A DNA stretch of 35,133 bases from Candidatus Rokuibacteriota bacterium (GTDB lineage: Bacteria > Methylomirabilota > Methylomirabilia > Rokubacteriales > CSP1-6). The notes under the pieces were generated by a model. The model was not told where the DNA came from. It did no database searches and saw only the letters and a list, made by a program, of their open reading frames with translations. The stretch is from positions 1-35,133 of the forward strand of contig QHSV01000253.1 of the NCBI GenBank assembly GCA_003221655.1. Direction: 5' to 3'. Made by a program: the position numbers and the translations under genes. Positions 9,237 through 17,396 of the stretch are shown in pieces. How positions within the stretch are numbered: the first letter of the stretch is position 1; each line of letters begins with the position of its first letter.

Positions 9237-9929
9237 TCAGGAGGGCAGGCTTTGCTTCGCTCGCGCGCGGTATTGCTCCGGGACCGCGTCCAGCCGATCC
9301 GTCCAGTGCACCACGCCCAGAGTGTCGGTCCATCGATAGAGCTGGCTCTGGCGCGCCGGCGGCGGCGCACCCGACGAGGGCGCGTCTGCCGGTGGTGCGG
9401 CCGGTGGCTCAGCTGGCGGCGGTGGTGCGGCCGGCGGAGGCGGTGGAGGATTCGGGATCCACACCCACCGGTAGGGTACGGTCACCCCGTCGCCGCGAAG
9501 CTCGTACCGCCCATGCGGATACTGGACGACGTTCTGCGTCGGCGCGGGCGCAATCGAGACCGTCCCGCTCGGCGGCGGGCTGTAATAGGTCGTTGGTGGA
9601 TCGTATGAGGCTGGCGGGGCGTAGTACACGGGCGGTGCGTAGTACGGCGTGGCGTAATACGCGGGCGGCGACGCGTAGACGAAGGCAGGAGCGGCGCCGA
9701 CCACAACGAAGGGGAAAAACGGCCGAACGAAGGAGCGGACGAATGGGCGCGCCACAAACGGATGATGATGTGCGAACGACTGCTGCGACCCGGCCGGGCG
9801 TCCGCTGCCCGGGGCGCGGCCTCCGTCCGCGCCCTCGTTCCGCCGCTGGGCGAGGGCGGCGGCCGGCGCGACCACGGCGCCCACCGTGAGGGCCAAAGCG
9901 GCGGCGATTATCAGCTGGCCCTTCTTCAT
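9237..9929 (-). CDS. Secreted Pro/Tyr-rich protein with C-terminal DUF4124-like segment
   Basis: Signal peptide MKKGQLIIAAALALTVGAVVAPAAALAQ; YYATPYYAPPVYYAPP low complexity; C-terminal LYRWTDTLGVVHWTDRLDAVPEQYR. Confidence 0.7.
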   Translation of the reverse strand: MKKGQLIIAAALALTVGAVVAPAAALAQRRNEGADGGRAPGSGRPAGSQQSFAHHHPFVARPFVRSFVRPFFPFVVVGAAPAFVYASPPAYYATPYYAPPVYYAPPASYDPPTTYYSPPPSGTVSIAPAPTQNVVQYPHGRYELRGDGVTVPYRWVWIPNPPPPPPAAPPPPAEPPAAPPADAPSSGAPPPARQSQLYRWTDTLGVVHWTDRLDAVPEQYRARAKQSLPS

Positions 9930-10036
9930 CTCATTCCCTCTTCGCCTGTGCGCGCAGTGTGCGCCCAGCGAGCGGCACCGTCAAGCCGCGATCGTCGCAC
10001 GATGACCTTGGCAACTCCTGACGGCGCGTGCCCCCC

Positions 10037-11251
10037 TCACCGCCACAGCCGCCGCGTCGCCAACGCCGCCCCGTGCGCGAGCGATTCCAGCTTCGCCCAG
10101 GCGATCTGGGGATGCACCCGGCCGCCGAGACCGCAGTCGGTGGAGGCGATGACGCGCTCCTTCCCCACGAGGTCCGTGAAGCGCGTGATGCGCTCGGCCA
10201 CGAGCTCGGGGTGCTCGACCACGTTGGTGGCGTGGCTCACGACGCCCGGCAGGATCAGCTTGCCGTCGGGCAGCTTCACGTCCTGCCACACCTTCCACTC
10301 GTGCTCGTGGCGCACGTTGCCGGCCTCGAACGAGTAGCCACGGCACTTGACGGCCAGCATGACGTCGACGATGTCGCGCATGGCAACGTCGGTGGTGTGG
10401 GGGCCGTGCCAGCTGCCCCAGCAGAGATGCAACCGGATCTGGTCCTCTGGCAGGCCTCGGATCGCGTGGTTGAGCGCCTCCACGCGGACCATCGAAAACT
10501 TTTTGTAGTCGGCCACCGCGGGCTCGGGGTTGACCATGTCCCAGTTCTCGGCGATCGCCGGATCATCGAGCTGCAGGACGAGCCCGGCGTCGACGACGGC
10601 CTTGTACTCCTCGCGCATGGCATCGGCGCAGGCGAACAGAAACTCTTCCTCGGTCTTGTAGTGCCGATTGGCGATCCGCGAGGCGCTGCCGGGGGCGATC
10701 GAGGTCATGAAGCCCTCCTCGAGGCCGGCCGCCTGCAGCGCCGCCTTGAAGTTGGCGATGTCCGCCTTGATCGCCGCGTGGCCCGTATACGTCAGCTTGT
10801 CGACGCACACCGGCCAGAGGGCGGCGCGGGGCCCGGTCGTGATGCCCGAGTCGGGGTCACCGTAGGCGGCCGCGAACTTCACCCGGTCGCGCCGATCGGC
10901 GAAGCTCGTGAGCACGATCTCACCGGGCCGCGACCGATGCGGTGGCAGATCGTAGAGCCCCGTGGTGCCAAGCTCGAGCCCGCCCAGACGCTGGAACGAG
11001 TAGCTCCACCACGCCCGGTAGTTCACACGGTGCCCCATCGACTTGCCGAACTCGCCGTCCCCGGGAATGGCGATGCCCAGGTCCTTCTGGCGGCGCACGA
11101 CGTCCCCGACGCTCGAACGGAGCTGCGCCTGGAATCGACGCTCGTCGCTCGCCTGGCCTGATTCGCGCGCGCGGTTCGCCTCGATCACGTCGTCGGGGCG
11201 AGGCAAGCTTCCGGCGTGACTGGTGAGGATGTGGTCGCGGCTGTGCTTCAT
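10037..11251 (-). CDS. Cobalamin-independent methionine synthase II (MetE C-terminal-like) family protein
   Basis: MKHSRDHILTSHAGSLPRPDDVIEANRARE...IRLHLCWGSWHGPHTTDVAMRDIVDVML...LILPGVVSHATNVVEHPELVAERI...ASTDCGLGG. ATG at 11249-11251. Confidence 0.87.
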   Translation of the reverse strand: MKHSRDHILTSHAGSLPRPDDVIEANRARESGQASDERRFQAQLRSSVGDVVRRQKDLGIAIPGDGEFGKSMGHRVNYRAWWSYSFQRLGGLELGTTGLYDLPPHRSRPGEIVLTSFADRRDRVKFAAAYGDPDSGITTGPRAALWPVCVDKLTYTGHAAIKADIANFKAALQAAGLEEGFMTSIAPGSASRIANRHYKTEEEFLFACADAMREEYKAVVDAGLVLQLDDPAIAENWDMVNPEPAVADYKKFSMVRVEALNHAIRGLPEDQIRLHLCWGSWHGPHTTDVAMRDIVDVMLAVKCRGYSFEAGNVRHEHEWKVWQDVKLPDGKLILPGVVSHATNVVEHPELVAERITRFTDLVGKERVIASTDCGLGGRVHPQIAWAKLESLAHGAALATRRLWR

Positions 11252-11424
11252 GAGCCTGCCTGCCTCCCGGCGCGAGGAAGGATGGCCCGCGCCGGCGAAA
11301 GCGTCAAGGGGTTGGAATTGGGCTTGCGTTCGTCTCGGAGCAGGGCCAGAGTAGCGACCTGTGACCACAGGGTCGGCAGTCTCCTAACGGACCCAGCGCC
11401 GACGAGGGCGCGCAGCGTTTCCTT

Positions 11425-13113
11425 ATGCTCGCCGATCGCAAATATCCGCTCACGCTGGCCGCGCTCTTCGGCCTCTACGTCGTCGCCGGCAGGCTCGGCC
11501 TCTCGCTCGCGTTCGTCCACGCTAGCGCCTCGCCCGTCTGGCCCCCGACTGGGATCGCGCTCGCTGCGCTTCTGACGCTCGGGTACCGCGTCTGGCCGGC
11601 GATTTTTGCGGGCGCATTCTTCTTGAACATCACCACGGCCGGCTCGGTGGCGACATCGCTCGGGATCGCCGCGGGCAACACGCTGGAAGGGTTGCTCGCC
11701 GCGTACCTCGTCGATCGCTACGCCAACGGGACACGGGCGTTCGACCGCAGCCAGGACGTCTTCAAGTTCGCCGGGTTCGCCGCCCTGCTGAGCACCACTG
11801 TCAGCGCGACCATCGGAGTGGCCAGCCTTGCGCTCGGAGGTTACGCGGCGTGGGCCGACTTCGACCAGATCTGGCTCACGTGGTGGCTCGGTGACGCGAG
11901 CGGCGCTATGATCTTTGCTCCCCTCCTGATTCTCTGGGTCCGCGACTGGCGGTCTCACCTGTCTCGGAGGCGTCTGCTCGAGGTCGCCGCTCTGTGGTGC
12001 ACCACGACCCTCATCGGGCTAGCCGTGTTCGGTGAAGGCCTCGCGCACTTCGGGCTCATGTCACTTCCACTCACATTCCTGTGCACACCACCCCTCGTCT
12101 GGGCCGCGGTCCGCTTCCGGCAGCGCGAGGCGGCGATGCTCGTCGCCGTCCTGTCGGGCATCGCGATCTGGGAGACGCTGCGCGGCTTCGGGCCCTTCGC
12201 GAGCGCCACGGCGAACGAGGCGCTCCTGCTGTTGCAGATCTTCATGGGCACGGTGTCCGTCATGGTCATCTCGGCCGGCGCGCTCGTGGAGGAGCGCCGG
12301 CGCGTCGAGCAGGAGCACGAGGAGCTTCTCGTGCGCGCGCAGACCGCGGGGGCCGACGCGGAGGCCGCCAACCGGGCCAAGGACGAGTTCCTGGCGATGT
12401 TGGGTCACGAGCTCCGCAACCCGCTCGCGGCCATCATCAGTGCGGTTAGTGTCCTCGATCGTATCGGGCAGCAGGACGACGTGGCCGTGCGGGCGCGAGG
12501 AGCGATTCGTCACCAGATCACCCATCTTGGCCGGCTGGTCGACGATCTGCTCGACATCGCCCACGTCACCAGCGGAGACATCGTTCTGACCTGCGAGCCG
12601 CTGAACCTCGCCACCAGCGTCCAGGGGTCGGTGAGTGACATGGCGAGCACGGGACGGCTCGAACGTCACGTCATCGACGTTCGCGCCGAGCCGGTCTGGG
12701 CGAATGCCGACCTATCGCGACTGAACCAGGTCGTCGCAAATCTCCTCGCGAACGCGATCAAGTACACCTCGCCCGGTGGCACGATCCACGTTCGCGTCGG
12801 CGGCGAGCAGGATCAGGCAGTGATCGGCGTCGCTGACACCGGGATCGGCATCCCGCCCAATCTGCTCCCGCACATGTTCGACCTGCCCCTACAGGGTGAG
12901 CGCCGGCTCGATCGCGCGCAGGGGGGGCTCGGTGTTGGACTCACGCTGGTGCGCCGGCTGGTGGAGCTGCACGGTGGCCGGGTCGAAGCATTCAGTGAAG
13001 GGCCCGGGCGCGGGAGCGAGTTCGTCGTTCGGCTCCCCCGTATCCCGCCCGCCAAGGCCATTGAATCTCAGTCGGTGCTCCGAGTGGTCGGCAACGTCTC
13101 GGCCACCCGGTGA
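11425..13113 (+). CDS. MASE1 domain-containing sensor histidine kinase
   Basis: N-terminal multi-TM MASE1 pattern (SASPVWPPTGIALAALLTLGYRVWPAIFAGAFFLNI), HisKA GHELRNPLAAI, HATPase (NQVVANLLANAIKYTSPGG; GVADTGIGIPPNLL; GLGVGLTLVRRLVELHGG). Confidence 0.93.
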   Translation: MLADRKYPLTLAALFGLYVVAGRLGLSLAFVHASASPVWPPTGIALAALLTLGYRVWPAIFAGAFFLNITTAGSVATSLGIAAGNTLEGLLAAYLVDRYANGTRAFDRSQDVFKFAGFAALLSTTVSATIGVASLALGGYAAWADFDQIWLTWWLGDASGAMIFAPLLILWVRDWRSHLSRRRLLEVAALWCTTTLIGLAVFGEGLAHFGLMSLPLTFLCTPPLVWAAVRFRQREAAMLVAVLSGIAIWETLRGFGPFASATANEALLLLQIFMGTVSVMVISAGALVEERRRVEQEHEELLVRAQTAGADAEAANRAKDEFLAMLGHELRNPLAAIISAVSVLDRIGQQDDVAVRARGAIRHQITHLGRLVDDLLDIAHVTSGDIVLTCEPLNLATSVQGSVSDMASTGRLERHVIDVRAEPVWANADLSRLNQVVANLLANAIKYTSPGGTIHVRVGGEQDQAVIGVADTGIGIPPNLLPHMFDLPLQGERRLDRAQGGLGVGLTLVRRLVELHGGRVEAFSEGPGRGSEFVVRLPRIPPAKAIESQSVLRVVGNVSATR

Positions 13114-13161
13114 GCTGTCCAGGGATAGCGATACCCCAGGCCATCTATCCCCAGTCGTCCA

Positions 13162-13183
13162 GTTATGCACGGGTGTGGATAAC
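13162..13183. promoter_or_regulatory. Inverted pair of DnaA-box-like sequences (GTTATGCAC-GGGT-GTGGATAAC)
   Basis: TGTGGATAA (13174-13182) is the exact reverse complement of TTATCCACA; TTATGCACG (13163-13171) is a near-match facing it. Confidence 0.45.
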
Positions 13184-13191
13184 CCTGTTGG

Positions 13192-13237
13192 TAAGATCGG
13201 AGATCATGGCGACAAGATACTGAAAATACTGATCTTA
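13192..13237. repeat. TAAGATC-N32-GATCTTA inverted repeat enclosing direct repeat ATACTGA x2
   Basis: TAAGATC 13192-13198, GATCTTA 13231-13237; ATACTGA at 13217-13223 and 13226-13232, in a locally AT-rich stretch before the amidohydrolase ATG. Confidence 0.4.
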
Positions 13238-13257
13238 TAGACGAGACAAGGAAACCT

Positions 13258-14439
13258 ATGATCGCGCTCGTTGGAGCCACGCTGATCGATGGGACCGGGC
13301 GTCCTCCGGGTGAGGCACCCACCGTCATCGTCGATGGAAACCGGGTGACCAGCGTCGGTCTCGCAAGGACCACGACGGTCCCGCCCGGCGCGACAGTCAT
13401 CCCAGCGCGGGACAAGTTCCTCACACCGGGGCTCGTGGACATGCACGTGCACGTGCACACCCCGGACAGGTGGCACCCGGAGCTCTTCCTCGCCGCCGGC
13501 GTCACCACCGTGCTCGACCTCGGCGGCCAGCTCCGTGACGTTGCGGGGTATCGCGCGGTCGTCGAGTCTGGAGCCAGGCCCGGCCCGCGAATCCTCTTTA
13601 CCGGGCCGATGCTGGAGGAAGGCGAGATGTACCCGGGATTCGCCGGTTTCTGCCGTCGGTTCGATGCGACGCGCACCGAAGCCGAGGTCGAGGTCGAGCA
13701 CCTCAACGTTTTCGGGCAACTCGCGCCTGAAGGCTTCTGGCTCGCGGAGCCCGCGAAGCTCAATCCGTTCGAGTACGGCGGCTGGCTCTGGCGCTGGCTT
13801 GGCGACCTCGATCCGAGCTCCGACGCGGTCCGCCGTCTCTACGACGGCTTGATCGACGCCGGCACCGCCCTCGATCCGACGCTGGTCCTGTACGCCGCAC
13901 GCCCAGGCGCGATCGGAGACGACGTCGGCGACGCGTCGATGGACGATCCCGAGAGCACGCGACTTCTGCCGCTCCTGCCCCCGAGGGTGGCGAAGGAGCT
14001 CGTCACCCGATGGTCCGAACGCCGCGGCGCCGCACGGGGCGCCTCCGAGCCCGCGAAGCATCGGATGCGGCGGGCGTGGGACAACATCCTCGCGCTCGTC
14101 GGCGGCTTTCAGCGGGCGGGCGGAATGGTTCTCGCGGGAACCGATTGTCCGAACGTCGCCATCGTCTCCGGCTTCTCGCTCCACCGCGAGCTCGAGTTGC
14201 TGGTGCGGGCGGGGCTCTCACCGATGGAGGCGATCGTGGCGGCGACGCGGCGTCCGGCCGAACGGCTGGGCAAGCGCGACGTCTTCGGCACTATCGCGCC
14301 CGGGCGCGCCGCCGATCTGCTCCTGCTGGCCGCCGACCCGCTCGCCGACATTCGGAACATCCGTCGGATCGAGCGCGTGATCGCGGGCGGAATCGTCCAT
14401 GAACCCGGCAAGCTACTCGAAGGACTCCGGTCGGGCTGA
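13258..14439 (+). CDS. Amidohydrolase family protein (imidazolonepropionase/dipeptidase-like)
   Basis: DKFLTPGLVDMHVHVHTPD, ...GGMVLAGTDCPNVAIVSGFSLHRELELLVRAGLSPMEAIVAATRRPAERLGKRDVFGTIAPGRAADLLLLAADPLADI. Confidence 0.92.
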   Translation: MIALVGATLIDGTGRPPGEAPTVIVDGNRVTSVGLARTTTVPPGATVIPARDKFLTPGLVDMHVHVHTPDRWHPELFLAAGVTTVLDLGGQLRDVAGYRAVVESGARPGPRILFTGPMLEEGEMYPGFAGFCRRFDATRTEAEVEVEHLNVFGQLAPEGFWLAEPAKLNPFEYGGWLWRWLGDLDPSSDAVRRLYDGLIDAGTALDPTLVLYAARPGAIGDDVGDASMDDPESTRLLPLLPPRVAKELVTRWSERRGAARGASEPAKHRMRRAWDNILALVGGFQRAGGMVLAGTDCPNVAIVSGFSLHRELELLVRAGLSPMEAIVAATRRPAERLGKRDVFGTIAPGRAADLLLLAADPLADIRNIRRIERVIAGGIVHEPGKLLEGLRSG

Positions 14440-14462
14440 GGGGGGACGCCTCGGCGCGCGCG

Positions 14463-14993
14463 CTATCCCGTCGCCGCCTGGGCTGGCGGCTCGTGGACGC
14501 TGACTCGGGTCAGGGGTCTCTTCGCCCCGGTTCCGCGATTGACCCAGTAAAAACAAGTCTGCGCGTGGGCGACGACGACCGGTGTCAGGTCGCTACTGCA
14601 CAGAGGGCAGACGAACACGGCGGGGTCCGATCGAGAGATCCAGCCGAGCCGGTAGGTGTTCTGGCATCGCTGACAGGGAACGGCGTGCTGGCTGCAGCAG
14701 AGGAATAGGATTGCCTTCGCGTCGGGGTCGCGAAAGTCGACCTGCCCCGAGGCGCGGGGAACCGCAATCCATCGGTCGACCCGAAGCTCCGCGTCCGCGT
14801 CGGTCCGGATCCTCCGATCGCCCTGACGCCGCTCCGGTCGATGTCCGTCGGTTTGCACTCGCCGGTCGGTGAACCGACGGTCGACGACCACCTGTACCGT
14901 GGGATCTTCCGCAAACGTTTGGCTCAGCGACCGACCCGTGTTCTGTCCGGATCTCGGGACCACGATGAGCAGGGAGCGCTCGCCGTCTTGCAT
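14463..14993 (-). CDS. Hypothetical protein with RRx(n)DRR-type motif and C-terminal zinc-ribbon-like cysteines
   Basis: MQDGERSLLIVVPRSGQNTGRSLSQTFAEDPTVQVVVDRRFTDRRVQTDGHRPERRQGDRRI; CQRCQNTYRLGW...VCPLCSSDLTP. ATG at 14991-14993. Confidence 0.6.
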   Translation of the reverse strand: MQDGERSLLIVVPRSGQNTGRSLSQTFAEDPTVQVVVDRRFTDRRVQTDGHRPERRQGDRRIRTDADAELRVDRWIAVPRASGQVDFRDPDAKAILFLCCSQHAVPCQRCQNTYRLGWISRSDPAVFVCPLCSSDLTPVVVAHAQTCFYWVNRGTGAKRPLTRVSVHEPPAQAATG

Positions 14994-15067
14994 ACCGGTT
15001 CTCCTTTGGTGAGGGTAAATCTTACTCCCAGGGTTCGGAGAAACCAGCAAGAAGTATCAGCGGTCGA

Positions 15068-15478
15068 TCAGCCGGCCCACGCCCGATGGACGGTACCCAC
15101 CGCCGCCCGCAGAGCACTGCGGATTGTGTCCCGATCCGCGCTCACGTCGCCGAGCAGGACGATGTAGCCGACCGGCGTGCTGCCTAGAAAGGCGATCCCG
15201 GTGCCGCTGGCGAACTGCGCCATCGGGAAGGTTCCCCGGCGCAGCCTCGGGCCACGGAGCTCAAGCTCGCGCCCGAGTATGGCCGCCAGGGCCGAGAGCG
15301 GCTCGGGGGCAATCTTTCCGGGCAGCTGGGCGGCGATCAGGAGCCCGTCGGGGGCGACGATGAGCCCGCCGGTGATGTGATCGAGGGTCACGAGCGCGCC
15401 GAGCAGGCTGCGGAAATCGCGACCGAGGGCCGGCCGTGCGTCGATGGTAGAGCTCACGGTGTTGCCGGTCTGAGCCAT
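15068..15478 (-). CDS. Roadblock/LC7-like domain protein
   Basis: DFRSLLGALVTLDHITGGLIVAPDGLLIAAQLPGKIAPEPLSALAAILGRELEL...; roadblock fold pattern. ATG overlaps the upstream TGA (TGATG). Confidence 0.68.
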   Translation of the reverse strand: MAQTGNTVSSTIDARPALGRDFRSLLGALVTLDHITGGLIVAPDGLLIAAQLPGKIAPEPLSALAAILGRELELRGPRLRRGTFPMAQFASGTGIAFLGSTPVGYIVLLGDVSADRDTIRSALRAAVGTVHRAWAG

Positions 15479-16389
15479 CACGCCACCCGATTCGGGGCCG
15501 CCTGGCGCGCCAGCTCGGAGCGGCAATTGACCCACACCCGCTCCAGGTGGGCGAGCGCGGTCGCCACCTTCGCGTCACCGCTGAACGAGAGCGTGAGGAC
15601 CGTTTCGCCGTCGGCACGGAGGTACGTCGTTTCGGCGGCGCCCTCGATGACGGCGTGATTCAGCGAATCGCCGAGCCCCGCTCGCGCGAGCATCACGGAC
15701 GCAATTCGCGCGAGCTTCGTGGCACGGGCCGCGACCTCCTCCGTCAGCAATCCCCGAGGTTGTGCGAAGATCACCGTCGCGTCGGCCCGCGCCAGCAGCG
15801 TTTCGCGGCTCTCGGCGGGCAGGCGCAAGCGGTCCGCGCGAATCGCGCTTTGCTCGAGAGAGCGGGGGCGCTTCGGGGCGGCGCTCGCCGGAAGACTTCG
15901 GACGACGTCGAGCACCGCCTGGGCCTCGGGGAAGTCCGGATAGCGCGCCAGCGCCCGCGTCACGAGATCGGTGCAGGCTCCCGTGTCGCCTTCCTCGAGC
16001 GCTATCCTCGCGAGGCCCAGCAGTGCCCGCGGGTGGGTCGGCTCGAGCGCGAGCACCCGCTCGAACGAGGTCCGGGCCTTGCCCATCTCGCGGAGCATCG
16101 CGTGAAGCGAGCCAGCCAAGAGGTGCCCGACAACGTTGTCCCGATCGAGGAGCAGCCCCCTGGCGACCAACGCCGCGGCCTCCTCGAATCGTCCCTCGTC
16201 CCGAAAGCGTGTGGCTCGCCGGAAGACCTGCACGCTCGTCCGGAACCGCCGCTCGCCTCGGACCGTATGCCAGATGCGCGCCAGAATCATGCTCGCCTTT
16301 CGAAGACCTTCAAGTTCTTCGCCACGTTCGGCGACCGCCAGGGACGTCTGAGCCGTCGCGCCCTTGACCATCGTGCGCCAGGCTGGCAC
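15478..16389 (-). CDS. TPR protein with C-terminal roadblock-like domain
   Basis: TPR-like repeats (FRDEGRFEEAAALVARGLLLDRDNVVGHLLAGSLHAMLREMGKARTSFERVLALEPTHPRALLGLARIALEEGDT) followed by LTEEVAARATKLARIASVMLARAGLGDSLNHAVIEGAAETTYLRADGETVLTLSFSGDAKVATALAHLERVW. Confidence 0.7.
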   Translation of the reverse strand: MPAWRTMVKGATAQTSLAVAERGEELEGLRKASMILARIWHTVRGERRFRTSVQVFRRATRFRDEGRFEEAAALVARGLLLDRDNVVGHLLAGSLHAMLREMGKARTSFERVLALEPTHPRALLGLARIALEEGDTGACTDLVTRALARYPDFPEAQAVLDVVRSLPASAAPKRPRSLEQSAIRADRLRLPAESRETLLARADATVIFAQPRGLLTEEVAARATKLARIASVMLARAGLGDSLNHAVIEGAAETTYLRADGETVLTLSFSGDAKVATALAHLERVWVNCRSELARQAAPNRVA

Positions 16390-16399
16390 GGCACAGTTA

Positions 16400-16434
16400 T
16401 GACAGAACTTGTCAAATGATCGGACCAGTTGTCA
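16400..16434. promoter_or_regulatory. Candidate activator sites: TGACA-N5-TGTCA palindrome plus a further TTGTCA half-site
   Basis: TGACA 16400-16404, TGTCA 16410-16414; TTGTCA at 16409-16414 and again at 16429-16434, exactly 20 bp apart. Confidence 0.45.
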
Positions 16435-16517
16435 CGAAGTGAGTCCGGACGACGAGCCACGCCGCGTTACCGCCGCGTTTGTTCGAGTCTAAACCCGCGC
16501 CCCACCGACCCTAACCC

Positions 16518-16533
16518 TGGCAGACGTGTTGCA
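16518..16533 (+). promoter_or_regulatory. Candidate sigma-54 (-24/-12) promoter of the chemosensory/GTPase operon
   Basis: CTGGCA-GACGTG-TTGCA: GG (16519-16520) and GC (16531-16532) have canonical -24/-12 spacing; 36 bp upstream of the cheY-like ATG. Confidence 0.6.
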
Positions 16534-16569
16534 CTGAGGCACATATGACGGACACGGAGGCTGCGCCTG

Positions 16570-16932
16570 ATGGGCAAAGTGATGGTTGTGGACGACGCAT
16601 ACTCGGAGCTCCAGGTCATGGAGACGATCCTCCGATCGGGGGGTCACGACGTGCTGACGTATCTCGACGGCGAGCAGCTGGAGGAGAAGATCGTCAAAGA
16701 GCGGCCAGACGTCGTGCTGCTGGACATCGTGATGCCGAAGCGGAACGGCTTCGAGGTGCTCCGCAGTCTGCGCAAGGACGAGCGCACCAAGCAGACGCGC
16801 GTGGTCGTGGTCAGCTCGAAGAACCAGGAAAGCGATCGCGTCTGGGGCATGCGCCAGGGTGCGGACGAGTACCTGCCGAAGCCCTTCACGTCCGAGCAAC
16901 TCCTCACGATCGTCCGTCGGTTTCTCAAATGA
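16570..16932 (+). CDS. Single-domain response regulator (CheY/PilH-like)
   Basis: MGKVMVVDDAYSELQVMETIL...PDVVLLDIVMPKRNGFEVL...VVVVSSKNQESDRVWGMRQGADEYLPKPF; DD, phospho-Asp, Thr/Ser and Lys all present. Confidence 0.95.
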   Translation: MGKVMVVDDAYSELQVMETILRSGGHDVLTYLDGEQLEEKIVKERPDVVLLDIVMPKRNGFEVLRSLRKDERTKQTRVVVVSSKNQESDRVWGMRQGADEYLPKPFTSEQLLTIVRRFLK

Positions 16933-17396
16933 CGACGAGTTTGCTCGACAGCTCCGCGGCGGTTCGGGCGTGCGTGTTCACGCTCGCCGGCGAGCCGTTC
17001 GCGATCGACGTCACCCAGGTGCGGGAGGTGGCGATCTTCGAGGACTGGACGACGGTGCCGCTGGCCCCGCCGCACCTCGTGGGCGTTGCGAACCTGCGCG
17101 GCGATATCGTGCCTATCGCCGACCCGCGCGTGGTGCTGGGGCTCACGGCGCGCCGCAGCGGGCGCAAGCTCTCGACGCTGATCATCGAGGCCGAGGGATT
17201 CGAGGTGGCACTGGTCATCGACGGGGACGTCAGCCTCGAGGCGTTCGGCGGGATCACGACGCTCGACGAGTCGAGCCCGCCGCCCTACGCGCAGTGGGCG
17301 CTCGGGCTTCTGCCCGACGGCGAGCGGCTCGTGCCGTTGCTCGATCCGGGTCGGATCCTGCGCGCGCTCCGGGAAGAGCGCAGAGAGGAGAGATGA
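16929..17396 (+). CDS. CheW-like chemotaxis coupling protein
   Basis: VFTLAGEPFAIDVTQVREVAIFEDWTTVPLAPPHLVGVANLRGDIVPIADPRVVLGL, a CheW hallmark. ATGA overlap with cheY. Confidence 0.94.
   Translation: MTTSLLDSSAAVRACVFTLAGEPFAIDVTQVREVAIFEDWTTVPLAPPHLVGVANLRGDIVPIADPRVVLGLTARRSGRKLSTLIIEAEGFEVALVIDGDVSLEAFGGITTLDESSPPPYAQWALGLLPDGERLVPLLDPGRILRALREERREER

Noticed and set aside
9390-9470. GGTGGTGCGGCCGG repeats, considered as a DNA element
   Set aside because: Explained by the Pro/Ala-rich coding sequence of the DUF4124-like protein.
16384-16400. Second TGGCACG sequence as another sigma-54 promoter
   Set aside because: No TTGC at the required spacing (reads AGTT), and it lies at the start codon of the divergent gene.
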